NCBI GenBank assembly: GCA_029204225.1
Contig: CM055096.1
Location: 34,361,143-34,425,142 of the forward strand
Direction of reading: 5' to 3'
Source of the DNA: Diphasiastrum complanatum
Lineage: Eukaryota; Streptophyta; Lycopodiopsida; Lycopodiales; Lycopodiaceae
Length of the DNA stretch: 64,000 bases
In this document: positions 59,177 through 64,000 of the stretch, one piece after another
How the letters are laid out: every line of letters begins with the position of its first letter
How positions within the stretch are numbered: position 1 is the stretch's first letter
Translations under genes and position numbers: made by a program
The notes under the pieces: generated by a model
The model's database searches: none
Seen by the model: only the letters and a program-made list of their open reading frames with translations
What the model was told of the DNA's origin: nothing

Positions 59177-60201
59177 CTAGTAATCATTTGGTGGTTGTTG
59201 TGTTGGTAACAAACCAAAGCGCTTCTTAAGAAGAGTTCTATGTTTGGAGAACTTGTCATCGGGCGAAAATCTCGCTGCACAAGAAATTTCCCTATTAGCA
59301 ACAATTATATTGGTAGAATAGCAAAAAATAAACAGGCCTATCATAATAAGACAGGAACAAAATGCACCTGGATGAGAAGACACTGTTGGTTGTCCAGTTG
59401 GTGACTCTTTCTGTGAAAAACAGAAAGGAGTTAGCAATCACAAGCGACTTTTGAAATTTTATAATCAATCAATGTCATGTGTAAGAACCAAGCACAACAA
59501 GCCCAAAATATCTTGTTCATACTTCTAAAGCCCACCCACAAAGTCCATTCTGTCAGCTCCATTATGCACAAAACAATCTACATGCTGCATAAGCTCCCAA
59601 GAGTAGATGAAATGCAATGCATAAGAAATGGTTCCATTTAGCTTGATAATTACATGCAGACCATGTGCCTTTGCCATTATCAAACGTATGTCAAATAACA
59701 AATTTACAGGCTTCCAATAAGACTAGCCACTACAATAAATGATCAGCACTACATCTATACAAATAATCAGTGCATCTCAAATTCACACCTTCAGAACGGA
59801 CAATATCTAGATCCACACAAACAGTCAGCAAACCTCAATTTAAGATCTACGAAAAATACGGAGATTTCAAGTGCAAATTTCAGCTAACAAAATGTATACA
59901 GTCTTAAGACATCACACATTTTTACTCTAGCACACAGCAAAAAGGCTACCAGCCAAATGCAGTGGCAATGCTCATTGCTATAGCCTATGTTGCTCTATGA
60001 TAAAAAGCCAATTCCAAGAAACTGTGAAGTGCCTAGTGGCATTGCACTGATTTGTGCAAGAAATATTGCAGGTTAAAAAAAATATCCTGATATAATATTC
60101 ACAAATAGTTAACAAAGTATCCAAGATGTGGCAAAAACTACCTTTAGGGTGTACACCTTTTCACCATTGTCGTTGACGTAGCACATCAGATACATGGCTC
60201 C
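59177..60201 (-). CDS. NOP10: NOP10, H/ACA ribonucleoprotein complex subunit 3
   Basis: Three coding exons (60195-60142, 59410-59368, 59274-59177) with GT-AG borders join to 64 codons plus TAG, exactly the usual NOP10 length. The protein starts [18 protein letters not shown], continues [14 protein letters not shown] and ends [30 protein letters not shown], matching NOP10 from end to end. NOP10 binds dyskerin/CBF5 with GAR1 and NHP2 in the nucleolus and is needed for box H/ACA pseudouridylation of rRNA (family knowledge). An acceptor TTTGCAG directly before GGAGCCATG (exon start 60201) indicates an intron in the 5' untranslated region. No defect seen. Confidence 0.97.
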
Positions 60202-60293
60202 CTGCAAAGATGTAATGAAATAGGATGATTGAAAAGCCTACAAAAGCACAAAGAATAACCAGGAGATCGAGTAGAACATTACAGGAATAAAAA

Positions 60294-60298
<5 letters not shown>

Positions 60299-60354
<56 letters not shown>
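60299..60354. repeat. (CT)n microsatellite upstream of NOP10
   Basis: 56 bases of perfect CT/GA repeat about 100 bases 5' of the NOP10 coding exon 1. It lies in the 5' leader intron or promoter region. Confidence 0.97.
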
Positions 60355-60357
<3 letters not shown>

Positions 60358-60359
60358 CC

Positions 60360-61010
60360 GCCCGAGACCCCATCCACACCCACATCGCCAACAAGGATCC
60401 CACCTATATATCAGGTTATGGAACTGTAACGGTATTCATTCTTCATCAGCAGCAGGTGATTTAGCAGACTTCATCGCACAGGGAGATATCCTTCTTTTCA
60501 CAGAGACTCGTGAGAGTCAGTTTAGGGGACTACCGGAGTTTCAGGGCTTCAGATGGGTTTCTATTTTTTGTTCAGAGACTAGATTTGCTGGAGGCAAAGG
60601 TTCTGGTGGTGTAGCATGCTTATACAGGGATTCATTACAGCCTATCATTGATCTAGTTCGACAGAATCAACTTCCCCAAAATTTCATCATCCTCACCAAC
60701 CTTGGTATGATGACATATGTAAACAACTCCACTCTCAAGTCAACTCTGCTCAACTCATACCGTCCTCCCAACTTCGTCATCTCAGACGTCTATATACCTA
60801 TACTTGCCGCTATAAAAAAACGCATATACGAAACTTTGAAGAGAAACATCTCGTAGATCTTCTCTATAGTTTCTCATCTAGGGCCTTTTGGCGTGAATTT
60901 ATACCCGTGCTCCAGCCCCATCGTTGAGAGATTTACATCGCTGGATTGAGTATGCCACCTTACTTTACACACCTGACTTTTTAAATTGGCCAGTAAAAGT
61001 TCCTTTTTAC
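60360..61010 (+). pseudogene. LINE endonuclease (EEP domain) fragment
   Basis: From about 60415 the plus strand reads LWNCNGIHSSSAAGDLADF, GDILLFTETRESQFRGLPEF and GSGGVACLYRDSLQPIIDL, the N-terminal WN..NG, catalytic TE and SGGVA blocks of a LINE-type apurinic endonuclease. Beyond 60700 it is decayed and cut (AAIKKRIYETLK, then SRAFWREFIP) and ends where the gypsy element begins near 61015. No reverse transcriptase is present. Confidence 0.8.
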
Positions 61011-61025
61011 TAAGTCAAGTGTCCT

Positions 61026-61601
61026 TTAAGCGCCAGGGTGCCCTGCACACGGGCTGTCATGACATTCATGCAGGATTTGGGCCCTTATATCATCATTTTC
61101 TGGCGCACAAACTTTTCCATTCCGGAAAAGTAACCCATTCCTAATGGAATAGTCTCTTTGTATCTTGTCTTGAGGAGAAATCTTGGAATCCTGCATTCCA
61201 AGCTCATCACTAGATCTAGAAGAACCTGCCAGGACGTCTAGCCAAATACGACCGAAGTACCTATCGGTCTTACACAAATCTCTTAAGGACAGATACAACT
61301 CAGATTGGATCTCAGAAAAGCTTAACTGATTAACCTCTCCAACCCGGCTTAAGGCATCCGTGACACTATTAGAGGTACCCTTCCGGTACTCAATGTCATA
61401 ATGAAATTCTTGGAGCATCTCTGACCATCTGGCCTTACGACCCCTAAGGTCGACCGCATCGTTAATATACTTTAACGCTTGATGGTCAATAACTATAGTA
61501 AAATGGGAGCCATACAAATAATGTCTCCAAACTTTCAGGGCATTAATAACAGCAAAAAGTTCTTTGTCATAGGTGGAATACCGCCTTTGAGCAGGGTCCA
61601 A
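61026..61601 (-). pseudogene. Gypsy RNase H end and start of integrase finger
   Basis: The frame reads AQRRYSTYDKELFAVINAL, FTIVIDHQALKYI, DLRGRKARWSEMLQEFHYD and VTDALSRV, then the linker and HECHDSPCAGHPGA. The element ends here at the LINE fragment. Confidence 0.92.
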
Positions 61602-62371
61602 CTTCTTGCTTTCAAAACTACTGGCCTACCATCTTGGTATAGGACTGCGCCTATAGCATAGTCATTGGCATCCGTTTCAAGTACATACGGCTTGTTAGGA
61701 TCCACTATAACTGGAGGACTGAATTTACTGTGCTGGCTAACTCTTTTAGCCCCTCTGAGGACATTTGTCAAGGCCAATGCAATTAATGCATAGTTCAAGA
61801 TGAATCTATGAAAATACCCCATAAAGCCCAAAAAGGACTTAACCTCCCGGATGGTTTTAGGGATAGGCCACTCACGTACTTGTCGGACTTTATTTGGGTC
61901 AATTTCCAACCCATGGTCCAAAATAATATGACCAAGGTATAACAACCTTTTCTGGAAGAACACACATTTGGATTCCTTGGCAAAAAGCTTCTCCTGTCTA
62001 AGTAGCTTTAAGACAGTCCTGAGATGCTCCTCATGCTCCTCCAAGGTCTTACTATAGATGAGAATATCATCTAAGTAGACTATTACGAACTTTCCCAGAT
62101 ATGGACGAAGCAGATCGTTCATCATCTGCTGGAAAGTCGCTGGAGCATTTGTCAAGCCAAATGGTAAAACCAGAAACTCATAATGGCCGTACCTAGTTCT
62201 AAACCCGGTTTTTTCAATATCCTTAGTCTTTATGCAAATCTGATGATACCCTGATCTCAAATCGATTTTGGTGAAGTACTTTGCACCATGCAATCGATCA
62301 ATCAGTTCATCCATTCGCGGCAAAGGATTACAATTTTTAATCGTTAACTTAATCAACTTTTTAAAGTCCAC
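61535..62371 (-). pseudogene. Gypsy reverse transcriptase and RNase H start
   Basis: The frame reads [52 protein letters not shown], then YLDDILIYSK with the catalytic YLDD box intact. KSFLGFMGYFHRFI and YVLETDANDYAIGAVLYQDG (RNase H) follow. A frameshift near 61600 leads to the next frame. Confidence 0.92.
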
Positions 62372-62958
62372 ACAAAGACGAGTGCAACAAGGAGCATAGG
62401 TGCCCCCCAGGGAGATTTACTAGGCCTAACATGGCCCATCTTAAGGTAATTTTGCAGTTGCCTATAAACTTCATCCTCTTCAGTAGTACTCATCCTATAT
62501 GGATACAGTGATATAGGAGAACTCCCAGGAATCAGTTTAATACCATGGTCAACATCCCTAGAGGGGGGAAGACCCTCAAGAAGCTGCTCAGGAAATACAT
62601 CGTTAAATTCTTGTCTAAGTTTCCTAAAAATTTCACCTTCCGGCGAGTTTTCTTGTTTTAGGTTATTAGACATTAATTCCATTTGGAGATCGTAGAATTG
62701 CAAACTACGTTCTTCATGGTAAGTAAAATCTTTCAACCAACATAAATAAGAACTGCAATCCACAATATCCATACATTTAACAGTTTCCAAAGCAGAAAGC
62801 ATATACGGAGTAGAAATATCAACATTTCCATTCAATTCTATGGGTGAGCCGTTATGTAAGAACGACAAACTGTGTGTTACATAGTTTTTCTTCATAGACT
62901 CGTTTCTCTCATAGAACCACTCTTTACCAAATATAACATCTACCTTATCTGGATTCAT
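62353..62958 (-). pseudogene. Gypsy protease end and RT N-terminus
   Basis: The frame reads NPDKVDVIFGKEWFYERNES, FNDVFPEQLLEGLPPSRDVD and GHVRPSKSPWGAPMLL, the protease tail and start of RT. A deletion or frameshift after APMLLV joins it to the next frame, losing the KKDGSWRMCVDYR block. Confidence 0.88.
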
Positions 62959-62996
62959 AATATGAAAGTCTAATTTATCCTTATAGGCTTGAATCT

Positions 62997-63040
62997 CTAT
63001 TGGTAGACGTGGGACTATCCGGTCCCACGTCTACCAATAG
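62997..63040. repeat. Perfect 19-base hairpin at the gypsy deletion junction
   Basis: CTATTGGTAGACGTGGGAC and its exact reverse complement flank the 6-base loop TATCCG. The left arm is normal pol sequence (RLPIE on the minus strand); the right arm is an inverted copy followed by unrelated DNA. Confidence 0.95.
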
Positions 63041-63979
63041 CAGGTGCGTTGATCCATAGAGTTTCTCTTGTAAGTTTTGGCGCTTCTGACGGATTTTAAA
63101 TTGGGTTTAAAACGCATTTTTTATGCGTCTTCTTCCTTCCGCTGTTTATTTTGAAAAATTCAAGTAAAAGTTTAAAAAAAAGGTGGTAGGGGCCCTAAGG
63201 AGGACCTGCCACGTGGCACTGTCCAGGAAAGGACAGGTGGCGATCCTTCCTACCCTTGTTCCTACAGATTCAGGTATACATCTGTTGCGATGGGCCCTCC
63301 TCAGCGTGATAAAACTTGGAAGTCATGATCGCTGCCTGACCAGCGATGCTCCACTAGAAAACGAGTAGAAAACTGCCACGTGGCACTGGTTGGGCCTAGA
63401 CAGGTGTCTACAAGCAGTGTTTTTCTATTCCGCTCTCTTTCTAATCCTTGACCAGGGAAATCGGGGCCCTCCCTGCTCACATGAAACGTTTTCTCCAGAC
63501 CTGTCCCTGTATATCAGCGATGGACCATCTGAAGTAAAGCAAGAAAAGTGAGGGGGGGGGGGGGGGGGGGGGGTGCAGGCCACCTGGCAGATTGCTAGGA
63601 GAAGGCCAGAAGGCTGAGGTGGAGGCTAGGTGGCAAGGCAAGGCCACTTGGCAGTTGATAGGATGGCATGAAGAGGGAGGTATGCCTCTTCCATGCATCT
63701 GTTTTATGTGAAAAGAGGTGGAGGTGGGGGTGCATCCTTCTCTTGGCTCTCTCTTATTTCTCTTGGCAGCCATGGACAATACCATTTGGTTTGTGAAGAG
63801 ACAGCAAGAGTAGCCTTGTATCTATCTTCCTTGAGTAGCTTTTGATTCTCTTCTATCATCTCTTCTTAATTCACCTCTCTTCTCTTTGTAAAAATGGAGC
63901 CTACTCCTACCACACAGCCTATGTCCCCTGTTCATGAGGCTACAGTATCTACCTCTATCTTAGACCCTGATGCTTTGAT
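63041..63979 (-). other. Non-coding segment between primer site and pol of the gypsy element
   Basis: No gag motif on either strand. It contains two GCCACGTGGC palindromes (about 63209 and 63376) like the one in the chromovirus LTR, and a 22-base poly-G run at 63552-63573. A 102-codon minus-strand frame (63477-63785) crosses the poly-G run and is probably an artefact. Confidence 0.5.
63552..63573. repeat. Poly-G run (22 bases)
   Basis: Uninterrupted G residues within the gypsy leader. Confidence 0.9.
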
Positions 63980-63991
63980 GCTCTGATACCA
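63980..63991 (-). other. Primer binding site, Met-tRNA type
   Basis: The minus strand reads TGGTATCAGAGC, two bases from a TGTAACA that would end the 5' LTR. Confidence 0.85.
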
Positions 63992-64000
63992 TATGTTACA

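Larger units (their letters stand above)
61015..63993 (-). mobile_element. Ty3/gypsy element, minus strand, truncated in integrase
   Basis: On the minus strand: a primer site TGGTATCAGAGC at 63980-63991, a long non-coding segment (63041-63979), a hairpin at the junction with pol (62997-63040), then protease end, RT, RNase H and the start of the integrase finger (HECHDSPCAGHPG at about 61030-61070), where the copy stops. The gag and the protease active site are missing. The 5' LTR would lie beyond 64000; its last bases (TGTAACA) are at 63994-64000. Confidence 0.88.

Noticed and set aside
63477-63785. 102-codon minus-strand frame as a possible gag
   Set aside because: It crosses the poly-G run (giving poly-Pro) and has no gag core or knuckle motif.

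Overview
The window is plant nuclear DNA rich in transposable elements. It holds two recognisable host genes, both on the minus strand. One is the 5' half of NAP1 (the NCKAP1-type subunit of the SCAR/WAVE actin regulatory complex), whose first 16 coding exons run from 14734 down to 273. The other is a complete three-exon NOP10 gene (H/ACA ribonucleoprotein subunit 3) at 59177-60201. NAP1 is clearly plant-type, but it differs from the flowering-plant proteins I remember enough that a non-flowering land plant with a large genome (fern or lycophyte-like) seems likely. That last point is inference only.

Layout. 1-14734: NAP1. Its last intron in the window (355-4528) carries a small hAT-type MITE with a perfect 8-base target duplication, a GC-rich repeat terminus and a lone LTR. 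Intron 6 carries a 164-base tandem duplication and unidentified opposite-strand reading frames. 14735-17190: upstream sequence. 17200-18870: 3' end of a Ty3/gypsy element (minus). 19030-28900: a nest, in which a Ty1/copia element is interrupted by a decayed hAT DNA transposon, itself split inside its DUF659 domain by a full-length Ty3/gypsy chromovirus (LTRs 21204-21553 and 26562-26919, target duplication ATATA). 29190-29930, 37190-38010 and 56440-56650: copia reverse transcriptase scraps. 32530-34150: CT/GA and poly-C microsatellites. 40885-42205: 5' part of a copia element. 43257-45760: primer site and gag of a gypsy element with an Asp-tRNA-like primer site. 45759-48440: a copia element (minus) in which the reverse transcriptase is replaced by an unfamiliar open frame. 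50013-52525: another copia element (minus), lacking the reverse transcriptase core. 53200-55000: short tandem repeats. 55700: a tRNA-derived SINE head. 60299-61010: a CT microsatellite and a LINE endonuclease fragment just upstream of NOP10. 61015-64000: a gypsy element (minus) with a hairpin at a deletion junction.

The host genes have no evident functional link. NAP1 works with PIR/SRA1, SCAR, ABI and BRICK1 to activate ARP2/3-driven actin branching; NOP10 works in the nucleolus in box H/ACA pseudouridylation. The rest records successive retrotransposon and DNA transposon insertion and decay. The least explained sequence is the roughly 880-base block at 46951-47831 that sits in place of a copia reverse transcriptase.
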